Part shown: piece after piece, positions 13,301 through 23,809 of the stretch
How the letters are laid out: each line of letters opens with the position of its first letter
Position numbering within the stretch: position 1 is the stretch's first letter
DNA from: Phalacrocorax aristotelis
Taxonomy: Eukaryota; Chordata; Aves; Suliformes; Phalacrocoracidae
DNA: 64,000 bases
Direction of reading: 5' to 3'
NCBI RefSeq assembly: GCF_949628215.1
Contig: NC_134277.1
Location: 34,851,357-34,915,356 of the forward strand
Translations under genes and position numbers: made by a program
Notes under the pieces: model-generated
What the model was told of the DNA's origin: nothing
Databases searched by the model: none
Seen by the model: the letters and a program-made list of their open reading frames with translations, nothing else

Positions 13301-13966
13301 TGAAAGTAGATGTGACCCCGTGTCAAAGTGGGCATTAAAACAGAAGGCTGCTGGAAATCTCAGGCTTGGTGCATGAGACCGGTAAACTCCCTGGCTGCTA
13401 AGCAAGGGATGCATTACTGTATGTGTGAGTGATACCAGTGCTCTGGAGGGAAGAAGTCCTTCTCTGAATCACTCAAAAAGATGAGATATGTGTTTGTCCT
13501 AACACAGAAGATGGCTGTACAGAGTTAGCAGCGTGCTGCTGCATTCAGCACAGTAAGCAATTGAAAACTGTAGTTGGCAAGTGTTTTCCCTATTCGGCTT
13601 TGTCCTTTCATATGTATATGGATAAGCAAATTAAACCCCATTCTTAGCGTGGCAATGGTTCGACTATCCAAAGCAAAGCAAACACACACAGCAGACAGCG
13701 ATACAGCCTCTTACTGACATTCCAGGTACCAATTTCTTACCAGTTAGGGATTTTGTCCTTGAGACAGCCTGTTTCCATTGCCCAGCTAAATTTCTCACTC
13801 AGCCTAGCACCCTTTGCTGTTCAGCAACTTCACCGTATAAGTAATTTATATTTATCTGGAAAAGAACAGCAATGGCTACAGGCAAATAGTTGTGGCTTGC
13901 CTGCTTTCCCCTGCTGGAGGCGAGGAGCACAGGGCTCATCTGGCGACTGAGAATGCAATTGTTTGC
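7336..13966. other. Gene-free AT-rich stretch
   Basis: No convincing coding region or RNA gene. It contains a poly-G tract (listed separately), a 15-bp tandem doublet near 11617-11643 (ACCATGAACAC repeated), and AT-rich blocks. A short TTTCAGTGGGCCATGAATCAGGG phrase near 7567 resembles an ancient interspersed repeat. The longest open frames are about 100 codons, as expected by chance. Confidence 0.45.
9813..9836. repeat. Poly-G tract
   Basis: Seventeen G, one C, then six G. Such homoguanine runs are common in bird genomes, are quadruplex-prone, and are prone to length errors in sequencing. Confidence 0.95.
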
Positions 13967-14040
13967 TGGAGGGGTTTGGGGAGGGTTTGGGGTTTGGGGG
14001 CTTTTGGGATTGGTGTTTGGGTTGGAGGGTTTTTTTGGGA
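13967..14040 (+). repeat. G-rich degenerate (GGGTTT)-like repeat
   Basis: The + strand has at least eight runs of three or more G separated by short T-rich spacers. This is a low-complexity purine/T array able to form G-quadruplexes. It generates proline/asparagine-rich shadow frames on the other strand, which I do not count as genes. Confidence 0.85.
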
Positions 14041-15260
14041 TTTTGTTTGTTTGTTTTTCAATAGGCAAGGTTTGCAGGGATAGGCAACATCTTCACAACA
14101 GATCGATTACTTTAATGGAGAAGAAAATCCTCATACCTATTGCCAGGCATTCATGTCTGATCTTCAGGTACGAACATTTTAAAAAAAAATCTCTGAAGAG
14201 TGGAGGACAGGAGGCGACAGAGGGGTTAAAAACATGAGAGGGCTGTGTAAGAAGGGGCAGCAGTGAAGAGGGGAAAGCCCCTGCAGTCCCGAGCATTAAA
14301 ACTTCTTCCTCCGAGTAGTTCCAAATCTGATCGTCTGTTCCTTGCAGTCGGAGGCAGGAAAGCAGGCGGCGTTAGTACTTCGACACCTCATTTGCAGGCT
14401 AAAGGTACTTCCTTTGCTGGCCACTTTGCCTGTGAGAGGACACCTTTGCTCGGTGTGCCCATCCCGCCGCAGTCTCCCCCCGCCCCCGCCAACAGCGCCG
14501 AGCCCCGGGAGCCGCCGCCACCGGCTCCCCGTCCCTGCCCGGCTCCCCGCTTAGCCCTGCCAAACCGGTTGCTGTAGTCTTTGATTAAAAAAAAAAAAAA
14601 TTTTTAAAAAAACTTTCTAAGAAGACTGCTAGCTCGGGAGGAGCGTTAATTAAGTGTGGAGCAACTTTAATCGGCAGGAATACACTTCTGCCTTTCGCAC
14701 GCACAGGTCGGGGTGGCGAACACCCGAACTACACTAAGAAGCCAAGTTTACAAAATGTAGGAAAGTACTTTGAAGCGTCCCTCCTGGGCTGAGTTCTCCC
14801 CAACATAACTCGCACAAAAGCCGCCCCCGACCTAGCATTAAATGACACGAATGAGTTTAGCAAGAGAGTCAAAAGCCCTCGTCACCCTGCCACCTCTCCC
14901 CCCGTAGCTTTCAAAGAACTCGGGGATGTCACACCTAAACCAGAACCCAAATCCTGCCCTAATGGCTGTTTTTGCTTTTCCAGCGTCTCTTCGTCTGCGA
15001 CGAGGACACCGTCCTGCCCCGTTTTGCTGGGTGCTCGGCAGAGTCGGGGCGGGGGGCGGCAGGTACCTTCCCCCTCTCATTTATTTCCAGGCGAATCCAC
15101 GGAGATTTGCTCTCGCGTAAAGGCGGGGAGCTGCGCCTCTGCCCGCAGACTATTAGCTCCGTAAATAAATAATCCCACCTACCCAAAAAGCATCGCGGAG
15201 TGTTGTATTGAGGGGCGGGGGAGCAGGGCAAGGAGGGGAGGAGAGGACAGCTCTTTTTCC

Positions 15261-15283
15261 GGGGGGGGGGGGGAGGGGGGGGG
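15261..15283. repeat. Poly-G tract interrupted once
   Basis: Thirteen G, an A, then nine G. Quadruplex-prone and length-unstable. Confidence 0.95.
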
Positions 15284-15491
15284 AACTGGCTGCGATTTGG
15301 AGTTTAAAAAAAAAAAGAGTTTGAAGGACACTTGCCGCTGGTGTCTGCGAAGCCTCACTTAGCCTCGCAGATGGCGGGGTGCTGGTTTTGGGGGATGGGG
15401 TCGACAGCTCAGCGGTAGTCCCCACTCCAGCATCCCAGGAAATATTCCTGCAAAATCCACACACCCGCGCATCGGCGGCCGGTGCGAGGAT

Positions 15492-15561
15492 CCGTGTGAT
15501 GCCGGCGGGGACGGGTGGGAGGCGCGGATTCCTCCCGCCCGTCCCCGCCGGCATCACACGG
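15492..15561. repeat. Inverted repeat, 31-bp arms, 8-bp loop
   Basis: Arm 15492-15522 is the reverse complement of 15531-15561 at 30 of 31 positions; the one mismatch (position 7 of the right arm) would be a G-T wobble. The spacer is 15523-15530. The arms are GC-rich (GCCGGCGGGGACGGG core). Shared ATCC bases beyond a 3-base offset suggest the original fold was slightly longer. Such a hairpin can extrude from supercoiled DNA or fold in RNA. Confidence 0.95.
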
Positions 15562-15782
15562 GTCATCCGCGGAGCTGCGCGCAGCCAGCGAGGGTTCCCC
15601 TCCTCTGCTCCTGGGTGGGAGCAGCTCGGTGTCCCCCCACCCCCCCCCACCCCGAATCGCGGGGCAGCCCCTGGGCAGGAGATGGGACCGGCCGCCGACG
15701 GGGCGCTCACGCCGGGTGGCGCTGCGAGTCCGCGGCAGGACCGGCCACGCCGCCCCCGCACCCCTGAGTGCGTCTGTGTCTG

Positions 15783-15812
15783 TGTGTCCGTGTCCGTGTC
15801 CGTGTCCGTGCC
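15783..15812 (+). repeat. (GTGTCC)n hexamer array
   Basis: Four to five near-perfect copies of TGTCCG/GTGTCC, preceded by a TGTGTC variant. Confidence 0.9.
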
Positions 15813-15840
15813 GGGGCAGGAAAAAAAAGAAGGGGGGGGG

Positions 15841-16007
15841 GGATGGTAAGGCAGCTCCCTCCTCCCGAAAGAAGCAGCCCTGCAGCGATGGGGAGAAATC
15901 CCAGGTGAGGAGCCGAGACAGAAGAAGGGAAGGGGAGGGATGGGGAGGCAGCTCCCCTCTCCCGAAAGAAGCAGCCCTGCAGCGATGGGGAGAAATTCCA
16001 GGCGAGG
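15841..16007 (+). repeat. Direct duplication, period 97 bp
   Basis: The ~70 bases starting at 15841 recur from 15938. They share a block containing CCCGAAAGAAGCAGCCCTGC and GCGATGGGGAGAAAT, with only a few substitutions. The ~27 bases between copies are purine-rich. This is a local tandem duplication in the CpG-rich block and not a known transposon. Confidence 0.9.
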
Positions 16008-16112
16008 TGCAAAGCCTGCCGCCCGGCAGCAACCGGGATGGGCGAGTGGCCGACTTTATTGCCAGTGGAAGGCGCGCTTGTAACGCGGGGGGCAGCTGGA
16101 GGTTGCACCGCG

Positions 16113-16119
16113 TATATAA
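16113..16119 (+). promoter_or_regulatory. TATA-like element at edge of CpG block
   Basis: TATATAA follows the GC-rich block and precedes a (CA)n run. If used, it would drive a + strand transcript starting near 16145 and running toward the SP8 3' end. A GGAAG|GTAAGT donor-like site occurs downstream at 17745-17752. Motif evidence only. Confidence 0.25.
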
Positions 16120-16149
16120 CCACACACACACACATACTCCTGTCCCAAG

Positions 16150-19100
16150 AGATATGGCCAGGCATGAAGTACAGTGCGTTGCCGGCAAAAGATTATAATT
16201 ATTTCCCCCTTGCCCCCAAAGGAAACTTGCACGGCGTTACATCTCCCCTAGAGCAAAAGCTGTTCAAAAGGAGCCTCCTGCCCATCCATCACTCTTTCCC
16301 TAACCAAAGACAAAGTTTCTGTGTCGCTATTTGACGAGCTGCCGTCTTACAAGCACACAAACCTCCCTTCTCCATCCCTGACCCAAAGGGAAGCCCTGCG
16401 GCCCCGGCCGGGACCAGGGGCTGCCCCGCAGCACCGCAGCCCTGGGGCCACCGACAAAAGTTGTGGTGCTCTGTGACTGCTTTTTGCACTTTGCAGAACA
16501 ATATCACTCAGCCTGGAAAACAGAAATCTCCAACTGCCAAGACCGAAGTTGCTCCCCAGGAGATGGGTCCATCATCCAGCCTCTCACCCAGCCTTACGGG
16601 CAATATAAATACCCTTCTTGCAAAATTCTTCACCGCTCAAGTTGTAATGTGGGGTCCCGGTTTGTTTCAAAATCCAGAAGTGTAAAATGAAGTTACTCTA
16701 TATTTACAGTGTCCCACTAAAGCTTCTGTGCAATATCGCTTGCCTTTATCCCCTATTCCCCCAATCCCTTTTTTAAAAAAGTGAGTAACTCCAAGCGGCA
16801 GTTAGAAAACCATAGAACTAGAAACGCAGTAATTGTCCTAAATGGTGCAGTTTTTCTCAATCCACACTCTCCTGAGGTGTAAAGATTTTCCCATATGCTT
16901 TAGCACAAGACGGCCAGCTAGCTTGAAAAGATGCCACACACAGAGTAGTCAAAAAATTGGTGTTCTACATTTTAAAGCAGATATTGCAGAATGTGCTTTC
17001 CTCCATGGAAACGTTGAGGATTTTTTTTTAATATCTTCAGGGTAATAAAGCAAAGTGTAAGGCAGTGAGCTGAGAAAGCAGACCCTGTTTTACACTAAGA
17101 AACACAAAGTTATTCTGATACAGGAAAAGCATTTTGTCCTTTTGTCATAAAACTGGTGAAACGGCGAGCAACCGTACAGCTAATTTGTTCACACCTTCTC
17201 CCAGTTCTTTCCTCCCAAAGCTAAACAAGAGGTCGCTTCACGGAATGTAACGAAGTGTGGCAGGTTTTGGCAAGTGCATACTTACAACCATTCGTACTGA
17301 AAGATTTGTTGGACTGCATCATGTATCCTTACTCCACCACCTTTACAGCTGTGAACGTGTTGATGGCTGGATTAGCCATCACATCCACAATTAAAGCATT
17401 TGAGATTTCACTTCATGCTTTCTACTTTCACATTCCTAGACTGGAAGCAAAGGAGAAGCCAACACCCTTTCATCGCTGTTTAGTCTCTGCAGGCACAGGC
17501 CGAGGGTAGCAGGAAAGGCACCATGGCAGGGAAAAATGAAGCGGTGTTTTAAATCGCTTCAGCTGTGCACATCTCCCACCACTGCTCTGTTGAAAATTTA
17601 AACTGGAAAATGACAATGAAAAGCTGGAATAATGGGAAAAGCAGGACACGAAATTCGATAGACATTGCTATAAGCTTGAAGGGGAGAGACTTAAAAGGTC
17701 AGAGAGCAAACGGGAATGGCCACAATCATCTGAAGGCAGTTGGAAGGTAAGTTGATGGACACCGGTTTGACCTGGGGGTCAGCAAACTAGTTTAACTCTA
17801 CCTTGATCTGCACAACGCAGGGACAAGTTCCCGGCTCCTATCAAACAACTCAATGCCCTTATCTGGAAGGGTTTAGTAAAAGTAAATCAACTACAAAAAG
17901 GAGCTATTCAGCCTTCAAGTGCAGGGTTTTGCTGGGAAAAAAAAAAAAAAGAGAAAGAAAAAAATACGTGTGTTCTCACACAGCCCAGATCCAAACCGAC
18001 AGCTCTCAAGCAGCAGAAACACGTACTCCTTCCCGGGGAAAGGATGAGTTTCGTCACCAGCTCTATCCCACTGCCAGGCTGCCCTGAGATGGAGCAACCA
18101 GTGCCCTAAACAAGCCAGCAAGCTCCTGGCTAGTGGCATTTTGGTAGCGCTTTCTTTTCAGGGGGTTATCAGAGAAGCAGTACTAGGAGTTACCCACTGC
18201 TCTGTTTCCCTTCCATTTTCACTTGGTGCTCAACCTGTTCCATCAGGACGGAAACCTCCAGGTAACATAAACACTGCCTCTCGCTCCCACTGGGGAAAGC
18301 TGGTGCTGCTGCACCACTCCATTGACAGGGCATCAAGAAAAAAAAAAAGAAAGAAAAAAAAAGCAGTGCAAACTGTTGCTTTGTTTCGTAGGAAACTTTG
18401 CAGGCCTCTGATGGTTGCATCTGTAATGAAGCAAATGCAGCAGCTCAGAGAAACTCAACCAGAACAACTCCTGTTTCCAGTGGACATTAAGAGCCCCTTC
18501 TAATCCCTACACCATGCAGAGAACGAAAATCTTCCATGCATCTGGGGTTGACACTTCTGCACTCTTTTGCTCCACATTGTAACACCTGCTGTTTAGGTTA
18601 TCGCTAATAATGTGCTTTACAAGCGCGCACAAAAGATCTTTCTGCTATGCAGATTCCATGCTCTAGCCCTGATTTTTCAGCACCCGGAGAGTGAGCATCG
18701 CCTCCCGATGTAATCCAAGAGGCCAGATTTCCAAACAAGAACAACACTTCCCCCACGTGTGTCCCCCCCCAGACAAAAAAAAGTGTTAAGGGAAAGCGTT
18801 AGCAGGTTGGGGTTTTTTTGCCAAAACCCCAAGCAAATGCCGTAACTCCTTTTCCATCTCAGGCAAAAGACACTAGTTTTTAGGAAACTCTCGCAATAGT
18901 GTTTTCCTGTTCAAGAAAACACCAGTGTGGTCTTTTCTGTGGACAGGATTTAAACGACACGGCAAGGGCGGCAGCACGGGAGCGGCTGGTTGGCAGCACC
19001 CCGCAGCCCTTGAAATCGCCCCCGTTCCGGGTCCTGCAAGAAAACGCCCCTGGGCAAGAGGGGAGTTTTCACGCACAACCGCGAAGTTTCCCACCCCCCA

Positions 19101-19639
19101 CCCCCCACCCCGAGTCCCGCAGCAGCCAGCGCTCTCTAGGGCAATTAGCCTCGCTCCCAGCCACAACCACCTCGCCTGAAAATAAAAGCGGCGGTGTACT
19201 TTTTATTTTGACTTTTAAAGCAATAATGACCCTCAGCATTTCAGTATTAAATCGCCCTCGCAATGGATGCGGGGCGGTGCGAAGCGTACAGTCCGAGAGG
19301 GAGGTGTACGCAAAGCCGTCCCGCGTACCCACGCCGTTTGCAAGAGGCACCGCATCGCCAGTTTGATAGAAATAATATTTTAAAAAATTTTTAAAAAAAG
19401 TTGCTAATGCCTTTCCTTTAGTTTCCTCTCCTAGTGCCTTCACGAAGCAGGATGCCCACTTATTCATTTTAACGCCTCCAAGCTGCTCTCGTTAGGGGCT
19501 GCAATTTACAACGGGACTGAATTCGTTGTATTTTCACTTCTCTCAGAAACTCTAGAGAACAGACTCATGCCATATTGGTTCAAAGTCAATCATTGCCTGT
19601 AACGACGGAATTGAAAAGAAGAAAAACAATTGGCTGACC
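16150..19639. other. Gene-free flank downstream of SP8
   Basis: Mixed-composition DNA with A-rich simple sequence (17939-17965, 18331-18362) and a C-rich, quadruplex-prone run at 19091-19112. I recognise no coding exon. The stretch next to the SP8 3' end may hold regulatory elements, but no individual element can be supported. Confidence 0.4.
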
Positions 19640-19664
19640 TAAGGTAGAATGTTTTATCTGGAGT

Positions 19665-19670
19665 TTTATT
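19665..19670 (-). terminator. Candidate distal polyadenylation signal of SP8
   Basis: AATAAA on the minus strand about 1.58 kb after the SP8 stop. Upstream alternatives at 19849-19854 and 19922-19927 could give shorter transcripts. Confidence 0.4.
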
Positions 19671-20968
19671 AATACCATTTAAAATATTACAGATAAAAAT
19701 CAATTACATTTCATGCATTTAAAATGCAAATCTAAAATGTTCCAGCGAAGGGCTTTCCATTTCAATGTGAAATATCCAAATTATTTCAACATTACAATGA
19801 GACAATTAGTTTGCAGCTTTGCAAACCTCTAACGTAGTGTCAGGAGTGTTTATTAACATTTATCAATATTATTTTCAGGAAATACACATAGGCCAACGTT
19901 AGTTCAGTTTCACTTGGACAGTTTATTTAATACATGGGTCGTGGCAAACCCACTTTATGAAATATAGGAGAACTCTCACTGTAACTATACCTGAACTGCC
20001 AGCAAATGCAAATAAGTACATGCTCCATTAAATTAAATGTCATTCAACATTTATCAAATATTGTTTGCTTAATTACAGTTGTATGCCTACCTAAATTAAT
20101 ATTCAAGCAAAACCTATATCCTGAAGTGAGATTTGACGCACACTTCAAGGAATGAGTCCAGAAAAAGAATGCAGTGAACCAGGACTGCAACAGTAACGCT
20201 TTCTCGTGACAGGAAAAGAAATAAAAATTAAAAAAAAAAAAAAAGCTCAAGTGTACTTCAATATATTTTCAAATATTTACTGGAAGTAATTTACAAGAAA
20301 AATACTATACAAAATCGTCTCCTGGACAACTGCACCTCACACCGATACATTGGTGGAGTTATATTTAATTGTTAGCTAATCTAGAACGATTCCCCAGTTG
20401 TACAAACCTATAGGTTCAGACGTATTTTACAAATATTTTCTTTTCCTATCCCCCCCCCGCCTCCCTTTTTGGCATTGGAACTACAGCTTCGCTTGAAACC
20501 CACGGTGCTTCTTCATTTGTTTGGAGTTAAAAAATATACGACTTTCATCCTAATTCTTTTCAGCGTATTTCGCGATTCCTACTCAAATTGTAGGAATTAT
20601 ACAAATGCGCTGGCAAACGTAAGGAAATTTGGACTCGGGGAGGTAAACGATTTGCTAAAATTAAAAAAAAGGTAGGGGGAGCGGGTGTGGGGGGACGGGG
20701 GAGCACCCTGCCGCTCCGGTCGCGGGGAGCGGAGGGGCTTTGAGCAGTTAACGAGAGGAGGGCAGTTCCGAGTCTCAGCCGGGCGCTGTGCGGGGCCAAG
20801 GAGCGCGGCCGGCGGGCGCTGCCGTCGGAGCCCCCCGTGCGGGCAGCCCCGGCCGCGGCACCGCTCCTGCACCGGCGCCGGCGGCGGGAGGGGGCGCGGG
20901 CCGGTTCCCAGCAGGAGAGCGAGAGGGAATGGGGTTTCTTTTCCGCTCTAAAGGCAACCCGACAGGGT

Positions 20969-20982
20969 GGGGGGGGGGGGGG
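20969..20982. repeat. Poly-G tract (14 G)
   Basis: Homoguanine run in the predicted SP8 3'UTR; on the transcript strand it is poly-C. Confidence 0.9.
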
Positions 20983-21249
20983 TCTCTAGGCGCAGGGGAG
21001 GGGGGGCGGCCGCAGCTCTCGCCCCTCACCCAGCAGCTCCCCCGCCCCCGTCGCGGGGCTTGCGCGGCCCGGCCGCACCGCCCGCCCCGTGGGGGGCTCC
21101 GGGCGGGCCGCGGGGGCTCAGCGCGGTCCCTGCCGAACCGCGCCGGCTACTTACGTGTCCGCGTCCCCCCGCCGCGGGGCTGCGCGCCCGGGGGGGCGGC
21201 GGTGGCCGGGGGCGGCGGGGGCGCGGCGGCCCCGCGCCTCCTCCGCCCC

Positions 21250-22464
21250 TCACTCCAGGCCGTTGCGGTGGCCGGGCTCGGGGGGCGGCAGCAGCTCCGG
21301 GGAGTGGCAGGGCGGGCTGCCGGCCGCGCTGTGCTCGCTGTCGGTGTCGCTGCCCTTCTTGCCGCCGGGGCCGGGGCCGCCGCCGGGGCCGCCGCCGCCG
21401 GGGCCGCCGGCGCCACCGGGGCCGCTGTGGGTCTTGACGTGCTTGCTGAGGTGGTCGCTGCGCATGAAGCGCTTGTTGCAGACGGGGCAGGCGAAGCGCT
21501 TCTCGCCCGTGTGGGTCCGCAGGTGCCGCTGCAGCTCGTCGGAGCGGGTGAAGCGCTTGCCGCAGAAGAGCCAGTTGCAGACGAAGGGCCGCTCGCCCGT
21601 GTGCCAGCGCAGGTGCGCCTTCAGGTGCGAGGTCTTGCCGTAGACCTTGCCGCAGCCGGGGATGTGGCAGCTGTGCAGCCCCTTGCGCCGCAGGCTGGCC
21701 CCCGCCGGCCCCAGCCGCTCGGCCTCCTGGCAGTTGGGGCAGTCGCAGGTGGCGCGGCCCGAGTAGCGGCGGGCAGAGGAGCGCGGCGAGGCGGCCAGCG
21801 GGGCGGCGGGGCCGCCCCCCAGCATGGAGCCCCCGGCGCCGGCCAGCGGCGAGGGGGCCGAGTCCGGGTAGGAGCCGGGCAGCACCGGCTTAAATCCGTC
21901 CATGAGGTGCTGCCCGGCGGGGCTGAGGAGGTGCGAGGAGGCGCCGCTGCTGAAGGCCGAGTGGCCCAGGCCCGAGTAATCCGAGTTGTAGCCGCCCAGC
22001 GGCGAGTGGAGCGAGGTCTGGAGCCCGCCGGCCGCCGGGTGCAGCGAGCCGGGCAGCGCGGCGGCCCCGTTGGGGCTCTGCACGTCGATCCAGCCGGCCC
22101 CCACGTCCCACCAGCTGGAGGCGCCCGCCGAGCCCACCTCGCCGGCGCCCAGCCCGGGGTGCGAGGGCTTGAACCAGGACTCGTAGGGGTGCGCCATGCC
22201 CACCCGCGGGTAGATGCCCTGCAGCCCCTCCACCGACGTGTGCACCTTGGAGATGAAGACGGGCTGGTGCGTCGCCGCCTCCTGCCCCGCCGCCCCGCCG
22301 CCGCCGCCTCCGCCGCCGCCGCCGGCGCTGCCCGGCGCCTGGAAGACGGAGTAGTCGTTGGCGAAGGGCGAGCTGGCGGCCGCCGCGCTGCTGGAGGTGA
22401 GGGAGAAGGCGCTGGAGCCCGGCGAGCCGCCGCAGCTGAACGAGTCCGAGACGAGGGCGGCCGC

Positions 22465-22495
<31 letters not shown>

Positions 22496-23809
22496 GCCGA
22501 GGAGCCGTTGCGCGCCGCGCCCGCCACGCCGAAGCCCGGGAGGCCGGAGCCCACGGCGCCGCAGCTGCCCGCCGAGGACGAGGAGGAGGAGGAGGAGCGT
22601 TTCCAGGGGTGGAAGCCTTTGCCGAAGGAGGACGCGCTGTCCGAGAGGGCGGACGGCGAGGGGCTGGGGCTGCCGATCTTGTTGCAGGTCGCGGCGAGCA
22701 TGGCCAGCGGCGTGGAGCCTACCCGCGGTTCCTCCTGCGGGCACAGAGGGGAGAGGGGCCGCCCCGCCGGCGTCAGGGACGGAGCGGCCCCGCCGCCGCC
22801 CGCCGCCGCCGCCGCCCGCTCCCGGCCCCGCTCCCGGCCCCGCTCCTGGCTCCGCTCCGCCGCCCGGCCCCGGGCGCGAAGTTCCGCGACTCCCGCGGGA
22901 GGAGGGTCCCTTCGCCGCAGCCGGCACGGCGGCTCTGCCTCCAAGCGCCTTCCCGGGCTTTTTGTTTTTCCACCATCCAACCCTCATCCCACGGAGGAGC
23001 TCAGGAAGGGTTAAAAAAGGGGGGAAAAAAAGAGAGGGGGAAAAAGTTGCCCCTGTTACGGTAGCTTTGAAGATGCCCCCGGCACGGCGGCAGCTACGGT
23101 TCAGCCTGTTCTCTTTCCCCGGGATCTGGCCGGTCCCCTTCCCTCAAGGCCAGTAAAACAGTTTTCTTAAATATAGAATAGCAGGACTATCGAATTACTC
23201 TTTTTTTAAAAAAATGCTTCCTTAAAAAAAAAAGCCTTATTTACGTACCACCGATAATTAAATATATATATATAAAATTTAACATATGTACATATGTATG
23301 TATACACAAGTTCAACGTACCTGCTGGACACGGCGGGCTGTGTTATTTTAAAGGGAAATAAAAAGCCACAATCTCTTGCAAATTAGAAATTGCGCACGAA
23401 AAACGATAGTGCTGGGGTTTGGTTTTGGGGCGCTTTTTTGGGGGGGGGGGTGTCTTTTTTTTTCCTTCCAGCAGTCACATGTAAAGAAGAAAGGCCACTT
23501 CTCCGGGGGCACAGGAACAGCACAGCCCAGGCGCTGTAGGTTGTTTCTACAAATGCCCTTAAAACCTTTTCCTGCTCGCTGAAAAGTGACTCTGCCCCCT
23601 TTTCCCCCTCTCGCTCTTTCTTTTCTCCTAAACTCACTTGTACTTAAGGTAAAAAAAAAAAAAAAAAAAAAAAGGCTGAATAGAGGAGACTGATAGCCCC
23701 GGTCAAGACAGGGGTTATTTTAACCCCCTCCAATCGACAATAAAAAGAAACTAATTAAACCAGCAAGAGAAAAAATCCTTAGACTCACCCCTAGAAGTGA
23801 AGTTGCCAT
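21250..23809 (-). CDS. SP8: SP8, Sp/KLF-family zinc-finger transcription factor
   Basis: The coding sequence joins 23809-23789 and 22734-21250, giving 501 residues. An internal start at 22701 (Met19) gives 483. The 18-residue difference equals that between the two human SP8 isoforms (508 and 490). Residues 1-7 are MATSLLG. The Sp box is [15 protein letters not shown] (14-28). A serine run, 14 alanines (87-100) and a glycine run follow. The buttonhead box is CDCPNC (337-342). The three C2H2 fingers are 363-385, 393-415 and 423-443 (genomic 21427-21669), with the KTSHLKA, RSDELQR and RSDHLSK recognition helices that bind GC/GT boxes. The C-terminus is HRNGLE. All zinc ligands are intact. The protein is nuclear. 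By homology it acts downstream of Wnt/FGF10 in the limb ectoderm to support FGF8, and in forebrain and neural patterning. No disabling changes were seen; length differences from human lie in the homopolymer runs. Confidence 0.98.
22456..22497 (-). repeat. SP8: Poly-alanine tract in SP8
   Basis: Fourteen consecutive alanine codons, nearly all from a pure GCG/GCC-type triplet run on the minus strand. It encodes the alanine stretch before LVSDSF, a region that is also alanine-rich in mammalian SP8. Confidence 0.95.
22735..23788 (-). other. SP8: SP8 intron 1 (between the coding exons)
   Basis: The donor is GTGAGT at 23788-23783, directly after the GGG codon of MATSLLG. The acceptor is the AG at 22736-22735, after a short CTGTGCCCGC tract. 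Both flanking exons meet in phase 0 (G7 then E8). The 1054-bp intron contains an A23 run at 23651-23673, a G11 run at 23440-23450 and an AT dinucleotide run near 23260. The main-exon frame stays open upstream into the intron as far as 22980, so intron retention would not be stopped at once. Confidence 0.9.
23789..23809 (-). other. SP8: SP8 first coding exon part (7 codons)
   Basis: The ATG at 23809-23807 begins a 21-nt coding part reading MATSLLG, ending exactly at a GTGAGT donor. This peptide is the known N-terminus of the long SP8 isoform in mammals, so the match is strong despite the length. It is too short to be found by ORF length alone. Confidence 0.93.

Larger units (their letters stand above)
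14430..16140. other. CpG-rich block (possible CpG island) downstream of SP8
   Basis: A GC-rich, CpG-dense stretch about 3.5-5 kb beyond the predicted SP8 3' end, flanked by AT-rich DNA. It holds overlapping long open frames on both strands, which is expected from scarce stops at this composition and not from protein coding. It also holds a poly-G tract, an inverted repeat, a hexamer array, a duplicated segment and a TATA-like site at its right edge. It may be a promoter of an unannotated transcript or a regulatory island of SP8. Confidence 0.55.
19640..21249 (-). other. SP8: Probable SP8 3' untranslated region
   Basis: Sequence directly after the SP8 stop, turning from GC-rich (down to about 20700) to strongly AT-rich, as is usual for long developmental 3'UTRs. 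Three AATAAA signals occur on the minus strand, at 19922-19927, 19849-19854 and 19665-19670. The last is taken as the distal end, giving a 3'UTR of about 1.6 kb. The end is a prediction; no transcript data were used. Confidence 0.5.

Noticed and set aside
13799-14068. Pro/Asn-rich minus frame
   Set aside because: Translation of a degenerate GGGTTT-type simple repeat.
15153-16198. Overlapping 150-260-codon frames on both strands
   Set aside because: Expected in CpG-rich DNA with few stop codons; they include simple repeats and the hairpin, and no domain is recognisable.
22978-22980. Upstream in-frame ATG as the SP8 start (576 residues)
   Set aside because: It lies inside the intron; the acceptor at 22735 and the MATSLLG exon explain the known N-terminus better.
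20788-23064. 758-codon + strand frame antisense to SP8
   Set aside because: It mirrors the GC-rich SP8 coding exon and its intron; the composition is low-complexity Ala/Gly/Arg, and the SP8 frame is clearly the real one.
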